A stretch of DNA of 14,630 nucleotides from Sphingomonadales bacterium UBA658 (GTDB lineage: Bacteria; Pseudomonadota; Alphaproteobacteria; Sphingomonadales; Sphingomonadaceae): the NCBI GenBank assembly GCA_002299195.1, contig DBOA01000056.1, positions 12,196 to 26,825 on the forward strand. Reading direction: 5' to 3'. Positions 1-7,908 of the stretch are shown here, one piece after another. The position numbers and the translations under genes were made by a program. How positions within the stretch are numbered: position 1 is the first letter of the stretch; each line of letters opens with the position of its first letter. A model generated the notes under the pieces. It had not been told where the DNA came from. It did no database searches and saw nothing but the letters and a program-made list of their open reading frames with translations.

Positions 1-158
1 CGCGAGAGCGTGGATAATAGGGAAGCCGGCGAAAATCCGGCGCTGTTCCCGCAACTGTAACCGGCGAGCTTTTGCTCCAAATGCCACTGGGGAAACGGGT
101 AACCGTGAAACTGGGAAGGCGGGGCAAGAGCACTGACCCGGGAGCCAGGAGACCTGCC
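1..158 (+). promoter_or_regulatory. Cobalamin (B12) riboswitch aptamer, 5' end cut off by window
   Basis: An RNA aptamer that binds adenosylcobalamin or a related cobamide and controls the downstream uptake genes. Visible hallmarks: a GGGAA/TTCCC stem (20-24 with 46-50) enclosing a GCCGG/CCGGC stem (25-29 with 37-41); the conserved CGCAACTG at 50-57; GCCACTG at 83-89; ACTGGGAAGG at 110-119; and the B12 box AGCCAGGAGACCTGCC at 143-158. A small ACGG/CCGT hairpin closed by a GTAA tetraloop lies at 95-106. The start of the closing helix and the transcription start lie upstream of the window. Placement directly before a btuB-type receptor is the classic arrangement. Riboswitch identity is very secure; which cobalamin form it prefers cannot be read here. 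Confidence 0.96.
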
Positions 159-207
159 TGAATGCGGTTTGTCCTTTGTGCTTGCGGGACACTGGCGCAA
201 TCGGGGT

Positions 208-252
208 TTTCCTCCGCGTGACGACATTGTGTTGGACGTCATGCGAAGGAGA
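208..252 (+). promoter_or_regulatory. RBS-sequestering hairpin (riboswitch expression platform)
   Basis: Bases 210-223 can pair with 237-250 to form a 14-position stem with one mismatch (214/246) and one G-U pair (218/242), closing a 13-base loop. The stem can be extended weakly to 208/252. The 3' arm contains the AAGGAG ribosome binding site (246-251) of btuB, so the folded stem would hide it. This is the layout expected for a riboswitch acting on translation initiation: ligand binding in the aptamer would favour the closed stem. The pairing is read directly from the sequence; the switching behaviour is inferred. Confidence 0.75.
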
Positions 253-259
253 TACATCC

Positions 260-2107
260 ATGACCTTGTTAAAATATTCGGCTGCGGCGCTTGCGCTGCT
301 GCCGGCGTCTGCAATGGCAGATGCATGGGACGACGATATCGTTGTCACCGCGAGCGGATTTGAACAACCGCGATCCGAAACCGGACAGGCGATTGATATC
401 ATCGACCGCGAACGGCTCGACCAATTGCAAAGCGCGACCATCGGCGATGCCTTGCAAAGCGTGCCCGGCGTTACCGTTGCGGCGCGCGGCGGTCTTGGCG
501 GTCAGACCAGCGCGTTTTTGCGCGGCGGTAACAGTTCGCAGACGCTGGTGCTCATCGATGGTGTGCGGATCAATGATCTCACCAGCCCCAATGGTGCGTT
601 TGACTTTGGCACGCTGATGACCGGCAATATTGGCCAAGTCGAAGTCCTGCGCGGGCCAAATTCGGTCATCTGGGGCAGCCAAGCGATTGGCGGCGTGGTC
701 AATATCCAGTCGCTGGCACCGGTCGATGGTTTCGAAGGACGCTTTGGCGCGGAATATGGTGCCGCTGATACCAAAGGGATGAACGCAAACATCGCCGGAA
801 CCAGTGGCCTGTTCGAAGGCAGCTTGGGCGGGTCATATGTCGATGCCCAAGGGATTTCGGCACTGGCGGGCGGAACCGAACGCGATGGCTTTGAAAATTT
901 CGCGAGCAATGGCCGGTTGAAGGTCAACATCAGCGATGCCTTCAATCTCGATTTCCGCGGCTATTATAACCACGCGACGGTGGAATATGACTCCGCCTTT
1001 GGGGTCGGCGCGAATGCCCTGCCCGTCACCCGCAACCGGCAATTTGTTGGCTATGTCGGGGCAAATTTCGTTGCGTTCGATGGTCGCATGCAAAACCGCA
1101 TTGCTTACACACGAACCGATATCAGGCGGCTCGGCACGGACCCGGTGGTGTTCAGCTTCAACAACTTCATTGTCCGTGGCAACATCGACCGCGCGGAATA
1201 TCACACGGCGCTTGACGTCAACGACGCTCTGACCCTGACCGCTGGTTTGGAATATGAACGGTCGTTCGCCAGCACATCTTTTGAGGGCGCTGCACCCGAT
1301 ATCGCACGTAACCATGTCACCAGCGGCTTTGGCCAGATTATCGCTCGCCCTGTTGCCGGGCTGACGGTGACGGGCGGGGTCCGGCATGACCAATATAATG
1401 ATTATGGCGGGCAAACGACATTGGGCGGCAATATTGCCTTCTCCCCCAATGACGGCCGTACCATGTTGCGCGCCACCTATGGCGAGGGCTTCCGCGCGCC
1501 GACGCTCAGCGAAGGTCAGCCGCCTTATGGCAACCCCGCCCTCCTGCCCGAAACCGCGCGCAATTTCGACCTTGGTTTCGAACAGCAGATATTGGATGGA
1601 AAGGCGCGGTTTTTCGCGACCTATTTCAACCGGCGCAGCACGGACTTGATCGCGTTCTCCTTTGCGACATTTCAGTCCGAAAACATCGACCGCGCGAAAT
1701 CAACGGGTGTGGAAGCTGGCTTTAACCTGAACCCCACCGACCGATTGGACATTCGCGCAAGCTACACGTTGGTCGATGCGGTTAACCGGTCAGCGGGTGC
1801 CAATTTCGGCAACCGACTGGCGCTGCGTCCGCAACATAGCGGCAGCCTGACGGTCGACTGGCAAACGCCCATTGGCCTGTCGGTCGGCAGCAGTGTGTTG
1901 TTGATCGGCGATAGCTTTGACGATGCGTCAAACAGCGTAGCGCTTGATGGCTATGCGTTGGTTGGCTCGCGGGCATCATTGCCGATAAACGACAGGCTTG
2001 AGCTTTATGGCCGCGTCGATAACATATTCGATGTGCAGTATACTGTCGTGGCAGGATATAACAGCTTTGGCCGCAATGCCGCGGTTGGCGTCAGGGCCAA
2101 ATTCTGA
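260..2107 (+). CDS. btuB: TonB-dependent outer-membrane cobalamin receptor BtuB
   Basis: A 615-residue TonB-dependent receptor that would move cobalamin across the outer membrane using TonB energy. I chose the ATG at 260 because AAGGAG sits at 246-251 and the N-terminus then becomes a clean signal peptide (residues 1-20, cleavage after Ala-Met-Ala). The frame is open further upstream to a TTG at 176, but that lacks a ribosome binding site and would bury the signal peptide. A TonB-box-like DDIVVTAS follows the signal, then a plug domain with IGDALQSVPGV, an LIDGVRIND segment and an EVLRGPNSVIWGSQAIGGVVNI segment. A long beta-barrel ends in the C-terminal Phe typical of outer-membrane proteins. 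The riboswitch upstream and btuFCD downstream make cobalamin, rather than a siderophore, the likely substrate. Confidence 0.93.
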   Translation: MTLLKYSAAALALLPASAMADAWDDDIVVTASGFEQPRSETGQAIDIIDRERLDQLQSATIGDALQSVPGVTVAARGGLGGQTSAFLRGGNSSQTLVLIDGVRINDLTSPNGAFDFGTLMTGNIGQVEVLRGPNSVIWGSQAIGGVVNIQSLAPVDGFEGRFGAEYGAADTKGMNANIAGTSGLFEGSLGGSYVDAQGISALAGGTERDGFENFASNGRLKVNISDAFNLDFRGYYNHATVEYDSAFGVGANALPVTRNRQFVGYVGANFVAFDGRMQNRIAYTRTDIRRLGTDPVVFSFNNFIVRGNIDRAEYHTALDVNDALTLTAGLEYERSFASTSFEGAAPDIARNHVTSGFGQIIARPVAGLTVTGGVRHDQYNDYGGQTTLGGNIAFSPNDGRTMLRATYGEGFRAPTLSEGQPPYGNPALLPETARNFDLGFEQQILDGKARFFATYFNRRSTDLIAFSFATFQSENIDRAKSTGVEAGFNLNPTDRLDIRASYTLVDAVNRSAGANFGNRLALRPQHSGSLTVDWQTPIGLSVGSSVLLIGDSFDDASNSVALDGYALVGSRASLPINDRLELYGRVDNIFDVQYTVVAGYNSFGRNAAVGVRAKF

Positions 2108-2955
2108 TGCGTCGCGGTTGGTGCATTTTGCCTCTATTGGCACTGGCCGGATGCGCCAACCAAGCTAATATTGTGCCCGGGGGTATCGTCTCCAACAACC
2201 CGTGCATTGACGCCGTGCTGGCCGAAATCGCGTTGCCCGGCCAAGTGACTGCCGTCAGCACTTATTCGCATGATCCCGATAGCGCGTCTGCGCCTTTGTC
2301 ATGGTCCATGCACTATCCCGCCATTGGTACAAGCGCAGAAGAATTGCTCTTGGCCCGCCCGAAATTGGTACTGACCGGCAATCTGGCATCATCGGGTGCA
2401 AATGCCGTGCTGGCGCGCGCGGGGATTAAAACAGTGGCCATTGGTGTCGCGCCGACGATTGCAGAGGACATCGGTCAAATCCGCACGCTAGCGAAAGCCA
2501 TCGGCCGAGTGGAGGCGGGTGAAAAACTGGTTGCACGCATAGAGAATGCCTTGCCAAAACCCGCGAAGGTCCAGCCGCCAATTTCAGCGGTGATCTGGCA
2601 AAATGGCGGGTTCGTCGCCGGCCAAGGCACCTTGCAAGACGAGCTGTTACAGCGTCACGGATTTCGCAATGCCAGCACAGATTATGGGCTGGCCTCATGG
2701 GGCATATTGCCGCTCGAAACCCTCATGCGTAATCCGCCGACGGTTATCTTCATGCCCACCAATGCGCAGGGTGAAGATGCCCGCGCGCTTACCGCGCGGC
2801 AAAGGCTATTGCGGCATTTGGGCGACAAAACGCGCATCGTCGATTTTCCCGACAAGCTGTTATTCTGCGGCGGTCCGACGATCGTGAAAGTATCCGCCAT
2901 CTTGTCCAAAACACGGGCATCGTTGAATGCGCGCGCAAGCGGAGGTGGGCAATGA
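2107..2955 (+). CDS. btuF: Cobalamin-binding periplasmic lipoprotein BtuF
   Basis: A 282-residue substrate-binding protein of the helical-backbone metal receptor (PF01497) class that hands cobalamin to the BtuCD importer. The N-terminus is a short lipoprotein signal with lipobox LALAGC (Cys16), so the protein is probably anchored to a membrane facing the periplasm, unlike the soluble E. coli BtuF. Family features include the early segment predicting two lobes joined by a long helix, an SAEELLLARPKLVL segment and GIKTVAIGVAPTIAEDIGQIRTLAKAIG. Its ATG overlaps the btuB stop by one base (TGATG at 2105-2109) and no strong Shine-Dalgarno precedes it, suggesting translational coupling to btuB. Assignment to cobalamin rather than iron-siderophore rests on the riboswitch and neighbours. 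Confidence 0.9.
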   Translation: MRRGWCILPLLALAGCANQANIVPGGIVSNNPCIDAVLAEIALPGQVTAVSTYSHDPDSASAPLSWSMHYPAIGTSAEELLLARPKLVLTGNLASSGANAVLARAGIKTVAIGVAPTIAEDIGQIRTLAKAIGRVEAGEKLVARIENALPKPAKVQPPISAVIWQNGGFVAGQGTLQDELLQRHGFRNASTDYGLASWGILPLETLMRNPPTVIFMPTNAQGEDARALTARQRLLRHLGDKTRIVDFPDKLLFCGGPTIVKVSAILSKTRASLNARASGGGQ

Positions 2956-3917
2956 CGTCGCGTTTCATGACGGGTCTTTTGCTGCTGCTCACACTTGCGG
3001 CGCTCCTGCTGTCGCTGATGGCGGGGAAGGTCTGGATTTGGCCGATGTCGTGGGCGGCGGATAATGCCGACGGCTGGATTTTCCTTGAGCTTCGCCTACC
3101 CCGCGCGCTTCTTGGGTTTTGCATTGGGGCCGTCCTTGGGCTCTCGGGCGCAGTGTTGCAGGGTTATCTGCGCAATCCACTGGCTGACCCGACCGTGCTG
3201 GGGGTTTCAGCCAGCGCTGCTCTGGGCGGCGTTCTGGCCATCTTCTTGGGCATCAACCTTGTCCCCTTTGGTCTATTCGGCTGTGCGATGATCGGCGCGG
3301 GCGCCAGCATCCTTTTGCTGTTGGCGATCGGCCGCGGTGGCGGACCAATCGGGTTCATATTGGGCGGCATGGTCTTGTCCACGTTGGCGGGTGCATTGAC
3401 CGCCTTTGTCATCAGCATTGCCCCGAACCCATTTGCCGCCAGTGAAATTATAAACTGGCTGATGGGTGCGCTGACCGACCGGCTGATGGAGGATGTGCTG
3501 ACCGCGCTGCCGTTCATGGCGATTGGCGCGCTGCTGTTGCTGACCACAGGCCGCGCGTTGGACGCGCTGACCCTTGGCGAGAATGGCGCCAAAAGCCTTG
3601 GCGTCGATCTGTTTCGGCTCCAGTGGCTGATCGTCCTTGGCGTTGGCCTCTCGGTTGGCGCATCGGTCGCCGTGTCAGGTGTGGTCGGCTTTGTTGGGCT
3701 TATCGTGCCGCATCTCATCCGCAGCTTTTATGGTGAGCAGCCATCCTGCATTTTGGTGCCTTCTGCCTTGGGTGGCGCGATTTTGACGCTCACGGCGGAC
3801 AGCCTTGTGCGCCTCATCCCCGGGCCCGGTGAAATGCGGCTTGGCATTGCCATGGCAGTCCTTGGCGCGCCGTTCCTCCTGCTGCTGCTCATCCGCTATC
3901 GTAAGGGGCCAGCATGA
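2952..3917 (+). CDS. btuC: Cobalamin ABC transporter permease BtuC (FecCD family)
   Basis: A 321-residue, strongly hydrophobic inner-membrane permease of the FecCD/BtuC family, which forms the dimeric channel for cobalamin import. Family signatures are clear: LRLPRALLGFCIGAVLGLSG near the second helix, QGYLRNPLADPTVLGVSASA just after it, and GFVGLIVPHLIR at residues 246-257, the cytoplasmic loop that contacts the ATPase. Length matches the family (about 320-350). It starts in an ATGA overlap with btuF (2952-2955), with GGAGGTG at 2941-2947 as ribosome binding site inside the end of btuF. Sequence alone does not separate B12 from siderophore permeases; context does. Confidence 0.92.
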   Translation: MTSRFMTGLLLLLTLAALLLSLMAGKVWIWPMSWAADNADGWIFLELRLPRALLGFCIGAVLGLSGAVLQGYLRNPLADPTVLGVSASAALGGVLAIFLGINLVPFGLFGCAMIGAGASILLLLAIGRGGGPIGFILGGMVLSTLAGALTAFVISIAPNPFAASEIINWLMGALTDRLMEDVLTALPFMAIGALLLLTTGRALDALTLGENGAKSLGVDLFRLQWLIVLGVGLSVGASVAVSGVVGFVGLIVPHLIRSFYGEQPSCILVPSALGGAILTLTADSLVRLIPGPGEMRLGIAMAVLGAPFLLLLLIRYRKGPA

Positions 3918-4690
3918 ACCTGAATGTCCAAAATCTCGGCTTCGCCCATGGCCGCACAGCGACGCTTGAGGGCATCAGCGCCACGTTTGAAGCGGGAAGA
4001 TTCAGCGTCATCCTTGGCCCCAATGGCGCAGGCAAATCGACATTGCTGGCCTGCCTTGCGGGCCTGCAAAAGCCAAACAGCGGCACCGCAAGGCTTGGCG
4101 ACGAAGATATTACGGCAATGCCCGCACCGACGCGTGCCAAGCGCATTGGACTGCTGCCGCAAGGCGCAGACACGCATTGGGCGATCACGTCCGAGGCGTT
4201 GGTTGCGCTTGGCCGCATACCGCATTTGCGCGGTGCAGGGGCGTCGGCCGATGACCGCAGGGCCATTGCCGCCGCGATGCACGCAACCGCAACCGATGGC
4301 TTTGCGCACCGACCGATTACCGAGCTGTCGGGCGGCGAGCGTGCGCGCGTATTGCTGGCGCGCGTGCTGGCGGGCGAGCCGGAATGGATACTCGCCGACG
4401 AACCTTTGGCCAACCTCGACCCTGGCTATCAACTCGACATCCTTGATCTGTTGCGGCAGCAGGCGCGCGAGGGCAAAGGTGTCGTCGCTGTTCTGCATGA
4501 TTTGCACCACGCTGTGCGCTTTGCGGACCATATCGTGCTTCTGCATCACGGTTCGGTCTTTGCGCAGGGTGCGGTTGATGATGTCATCACCGCGCAAAAC
4601 CTCGCCAATGTATACGGGATTGACGCGCACCTTTCCAAAGACGAGGATGGCGCAACCCAATTGTTGATTAAAGGCAAGATGCGCTCATGA
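3914..4690 (+). CDS. btuD: Cobalamin ABC transporter ATPase BtuD
   Basis: A 258-residue ABC ATPase that would power BtuC. All nucleotide-binding motifs are intact: Walker A GPNGAGKST (residues 35-43), Q-loop Gln83, signature LSGGERARV (138-146), Walker B ILADE (159-163) with D-loop NLD, and switch His195 in VVAVLHD. It begins in an ATGA overlap with btuC (3914-3917). The FepC/BtuD-type family is the usual partner of FecCD permeases. The last roughly 35 residues form a tail after the ATPase fold ending in DGATQLLIKGKM, as seen in siderophore/B12 ATPases. An intact catalytic set argues for an active importer. Confidence 0.93.
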   Translation: MNLNVQNLGFAHGRTATLEGISATFEAGRFSVILGPNGAGKSTLLACLAGLQKPNSGTARLGDEDITAMPAPTRAKRIGLLPQGADTHWAITSEALVALGRIPHLRGAGASADDRRAIAAAMHATATDGFAHRPITELSGGERARVLLARVLAGEPEWILADEPLANLDPGYQLDILDLLRQQAREGKGVVAVLHDLHHAVRFADHIVLLHHGSVFAQGAVDDVITAQNLANVYGIDAHLSKDEDGATQLLIKGKMRS

Positions 4691-5832
4691 AATATGCCCT
4701 CCCCATATTCGCCCTGCTTCTTTCGGGATGCGCCAGCACGGTCACACCGCCGCAGGCCGCACCAACAAGCGCGCAAGAGGCATTGCGACCATATTATGCC
4801 GCGTTGGACGTCAAGCTGCCCAAGGCACCGGCTAATCCAGCGCTTTCTGCGGATACCGTCATCACACGTTTTGCATTCGGCAGTTGCCTCAACGAAAACC
4901 GCGACATGAAATTCTGGGACGTGATTGCCGCGCAAAAGCCGCAGGCTTTTCTGTTGATTGGTGACAATGTCTATGGCGATACACGGCCAACAAATGGGGC
5001 GGACATCCCAACGCTGGCCGCGAGCTATAAAAAGCTAAACAGCCGCGTTGAATTTGACCGATTCCGGCGCAGCATCCCCATGATGACCACATGGGATGAC
5101 CATGATTATGGCGCCAATGACGCCGGCGGATCGTTCGCGTTCAAGGAATGGGCCGAAAAAGCCTATGAAAGCTTTTGGGGTGCATCCGACGAAGTGCGCG
5201 CGCGACCCGGTGTGTATGAAAGCCGCATCGTCGGTCCACAGGGCAAGCGGGTGCAGTTCATCATCCTCGATGCGCGCTTTTTCCGTTCCGACCTCGCGTC
5301 GATGACCTATCGCGATCCAGCGCCGGCGCTTGGTTGGTACATTCCCAACATGGATCCCAAAGCGACCGTGCTGGGCAGCGCGCAATGGGAATGGTTGGCA
5401 CAGGAACTGGATAAGCCCGCAGACGTGCGCTTCATCATTTCATCAACGCAGGTGATAACCGACGCGCATAATTTTGAAAGCTGGTCCAATTTCCCTAAAG
5501 AGCGCGACCGCCTTTATGCCTTGTTGAGCCAAAAGCGCGTCAATAATGCGATATTCCTGACCGGCGACCGGCATTCCGGTGGCTTTTACAAGACCAATGC
5601 ACCGGGCCTTTCCAAGCCGCTATGGGACTTCACGTCCAGCTCGCTTAACCTTGCCTTTGGCAAAGGCGACGGCGGTGACCGCGAACCCGATCCAAGCCGG
5701 ACAGGTGGTTTTTGGGGCATAGCAAATTTTGGTCAAATCGACATTGATTGGGCCGCGAAAAAGGTCGTCATGACCTTGCGCAAGGATGATGGCAGCGTGA
5801 TCGAAACGCAGGTTGTTAATGCGATTGATTGA
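4687..5832 (+). CDS. PhoD-like metallophosphatase lipoprotein
   Basis: A 381-residue protein related to the PhoD/alkaline phosphatase D family of metal-dependent phosphoesterases. The N-terminus is a lipoprotein signal with lipobox LLSGC (Cys15), so it should face the periplasm. Candidate metal ligands follow in the expected order: FGSC (64-67), GDNVYGD (92-98), WDDHDYG (136-142) and GDRHSG (293-298). It lacks the long N-terminal Fn3-like domain of classical PhoD and is shorter than that enzyme. Its ATG overlaps the btuD stop (ATGA, 4687-4690), so it belongs to the riboswitch-controlled B12 operon. The substrate is unknown; the family includes phosphodiesterases and phosphomonoesterases. A role in dephosphorylating or processing a cobamide or nucleotide-loop precursor is possible but purely inferred. 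The 3' end overlaps convergent ydbT by 17 bases. Confidence 0.85.
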   Translation: MKYALPIFALLLSGCASTVTPPQAAPTSAQEALRPYYAALDVKLPKAPANPALSADTVITRFAFGSCLNENRDMKFWDVIAAQKPQAFLLIGDNVYGDTRPTNGADIPTLAASYKKLNSRVEFDRFRRSIPMMTTWDDHDYGANDAGGSFAFKEWAEKAYESFWGASDEVRARPGVYESRIVGPQGKRVQFIILDARFFRSDLASMTYRDPAPALGWYIPNMDPKATVLGSAQWEWLAQELDKPADVRFIISSTQVITDAHNFESWSNFPKERDRLYALLSQKRVNNAIFLTGDRHSGGFYKTNAPGLSKPLWDFTSSSLNLAFGKGDGGDREPDPSRTGGFWGIANFGQIDIDWAAKKVVMTLRKDDGSVIETQVVNAID

Positions 5833-7363
5833 TCGCTGAATAATCGACGGCAGCAACCTTTTCCAGAACGGCATCGCGGATAGCGACAGCGGTGGATAGA
5901 GGAAGCGCGATCATCTCCATCGTCCCGCCAGCGATGCCGAACCGGAGCGAAGCGAGGCCTTGCCGCCGCGATAATGGACCTTGCGCAATTTCAACGCTTT
6001 GCACCTTCACTTGAGGCGCAATCGTCATCTGTTGCCGCCACCAGCCGCGCCTCACATACAACTGATGTTCATCCAGTCCGAAACGATATCGCCGCCAGTC
6101 CAGCCAGAAAAGCGCGCCGGGAAGAAGCAATAACAGCAGCAACAATGTCGTGCGGCTAATGGGGGCATCCGCGAAAATCACCAGCGCAGCCATGGCGGTC
6201 AACAGCACGGGCACGATGAACAAAAGCTGCGTGAACCAATATGTGGCAACACCCTTCTGCAACCGTTCATCACCATCGGGCGCAGCGATTGTTGCGGCTT
6301 GTGCAATGCGCCACACTTCGTCCAGTGTCGCAAAGGGTGCGGCGACATAGTTCGCCTCTTGCTTGCTGTCCTGCGCGAGGCTGACAAATTTCAGGCTGTG
6401 CCAGCCACGGCGTTTCCGGAATGGCCCCGTTTGCACAAGTGCCGCCTGCACCCGGTGCGTGGGCATGATAACGTCCGTGAGGGTGAACAGCCCCCGCCGA
6501 CGGCGGAACCCCTTGGCAGTTTGGTCCAGCCGGAAACCATGCTCGCGCAAAATCGTGCGCACCACGCCTGTTGCAAAGCCAATGAAAATCAGGCTGGTAA
6601 TGGCTCCGAAGGCCAAGATCAGCTGCGCGAATAAACCAACGCCGTTGATCTGGTTCACGCTCACACCGCGCTCTTCGGCAAGCCCGATCCAATGTTTGAA
6701 GTCCCAAAAATCGAACGGCAGTAGGAAATCAAATTGCTGCGCAAGACCGCCGAGCACCGCGAAAATCACGAGTGAAAAGGAATAGAGGCCAAAGACAAAT
6801 ACCCGCTTGCCATCCATCGCGAATATCGGGTGCGTGTCTTCTTCAACAGACGCTGGCGCTTCTGCCGGAGCAGTAACCGCCATCCCAGCCTTACGCGACC
6901 GGATTGAAGCGCGCAGGCGGTTCGCTTCCTCCAAGGTAACGAAACTCAGTTTCGCATCGTCACCATCGCCGCCGCCAGTTTCAAACTTGACCTCACCCAG
7001 GCCCATCATGCGGGCGAGCGGCTTTTGTTCGATGCTGACATCCTGAATACGCGCATAGGGGATGGAGCGCGCCGTCCGGTTCAAAATCCCTTTCTCGACA
7101 CGAATGTCATGCTCGCCGACAAAATATTGAAACCGCAGCCATGCCAACCAGCGGAAGAACAGACTGAATAAAAGAACAACCGCAATGACGATGGGAATGA
7201 GAACCGGATTGTCGGCTTTTCGAACGCCGAAGATCGCGGCAACCATCGGAAACACCAACTGCGGAAGCCCCGAGACAAAGCCCACCAGCAAGCCGCTGAT
7301 ATGCAGCCGCTCGCCATCGCCTGCAGGCGTCATCTCCTCGGCCGCATCAACGGTTTCGTTCAC
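5816..7363 (-). CDS. YdbT-like membrane protein with three bacterial PH domains
   Basis: A 515-residue inner-membrane protein of the YdbT type (bPH2/DUF304, PF03703). Two hydrophobic segments near residues 25-45 and 52-72 precede a first PH-like unit with RVEKGILNRTARSIPYARIQDVSIEQ. Further membrane segments near 180-205 and 240-265 precede a second unit (RRRRGLFTLTDVIMPTHRVQAA). A third pair of segments precedes the last unit (VRRGWWRQQMTIAPQVKVQSVEIAQ). The repeated pattern 'RxGxxxRxxxxIPxxRIQxVxIxQ' identifies the family. The start codon is GTG (7361-7363 on the opposite strand), overlapping the ydbS stop by four bases. Function in Gram-negatives is not established; in Bacillus relatives these pairs have been linked to antimicrobial peptide resistance. 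Confidence 0.88.
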   Translation of the reverse strand: MNETVDAAEEMTPAGDGERLHISGLLVGFVSGLPQLVFPMVAAIFGVRKADNPVLIPIVIAVVLLFSLFFRWLAWLRFQYFVGEHDIRVEKGILNRTARSIPYARIQDVSIEQKPLARMMGLGEVKFETGGGDGDDAKLSFVTLEEANRLRASIRSRKAGMAVTAPAEAPASVEEDTHPIFAMDGKRVFVFGLYSFSLVIFAVLGGLAQQFDFLLPFDFWDFKHWIGLAEERGVSVNQINGVGLFAQLILAFGAITSLIFIGFATGVVRTILREHGFRLDQTAKGFRRRRGLFTLTDVIMPTHRVQAALVQTGPFRKRRGWHSLKFVSLAQDSKQEANYVAAPFATLDEVWRIAQAATIAAPDGDERLQKGVATYWFTQLLFIVPVLLTAMAALVIFADAPISRTTLLLLLLLLPGALFWLDWRRYRFGLDEHQLYVRRGWWRQQMTIAPQVKVQSVEIAQGPLSRRQGLASLRFGIAGGTMEMIALPLSTAVAIRDAVLEKVAAVDYSAINQSH

Positions 7364-7833
7364 AAGCTGTCCTGCCGGATCGCGGCGCGAATGGCCTCTC
7401 GCATCGCCAGCGCGTCGGCATTGGCCAGACCGGGCAAGGCGACTTTGCTGTTGTGGTTGCCCGCCGTGTGCACCGTCAGCGTGGCGAGGCCGTAGCGCCG
7501 GTCAATTGGCCCTTGGTCGACATCGATATGCTGGATGCGCCCGAACGGGACGATCGTGTCACGATAAAACATGTAACCGCGCACAATGCGCAGCCGGTCG
7601 GGGCCCATATCATAGCCCCAATGCCGATATTTGCGCGCCGGTACGGTGAACGCGACAAAGGCATAGAGCAGCAGCATCGGGACGATGAAGCTTCCCGGAG
7701 GGACGGCTTTTGCAACCTCAAGCACGCCTGCACCGATGACAAAGGGCAGCAATCCAATCGCTGTGGCAATGCGTGTCGTGGTCACAAAGGCGGGGTCGAG
7801 CGGGGTGAGTTCCGTCGCGATATTTTGTGTCAT
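7360..7833 (-). CDS. YdbS-like membrane protein with one bacterial PH domain
   Basis: A 157-residue partner of the downstream YdbT-like protein. Two closely spaced hydrophobic segments (about residues 22-45 and 48-63) are followed by a single bPH2 domain (PF03703) carrying RIVRGYMFYRDTIVPFGRIQHIDVDQGPIDRRYGL, the diagnostic core of the family. Its TGA overlaps the GTG start of the next gene by four bases, which is the usual tight ydbS-ydbT arrangement and suggests the two act as a complex in the inner membrane. The start at 7833 has only a weak ribosome binding site; a 75-base gap separates it from the upstream flavoprotein gene. Biochemical function unknown. Confidence 0.87.
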   Translation of the reverse strand: MTQNIATELTPLDPAFVTTTRIATAIGLLPFVIGAGVLEVAKAVPPGSFIVPMLLLYAFVAFTVPARKYRHWGYDMGPDRLRIVRGYMFYRDTIVPFGRIQHIDVDQGPIDRRYGLATLTVHTAGNHNSKVALPGLANADALAMREAIRAAIRQDSL

Positions 7834-7908
7834 AGCACCGATATGCGCACGCTGTGTTGCGTTGGCAAGACGGTTAACGATATTCGCTATATGGAGAGTG
7901 TGATAGGC

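Noticed and set aside
176..259. Upstream extension of btuB to a TTG start
   Set aside because: No ribosome binding site precedes it, it lies in the riboswitch expression platform, and it would place 28 residues before an excellent signal peptide that starts at the ATG at 260.
7834..7908. Possible tRNA or small RNA in the 75-base gap before ydbS
   Set aside because: No cloverleaf arms, no T-loop consensus and no strong hairpin with a T-run are visible; it is most simply a short spacer.
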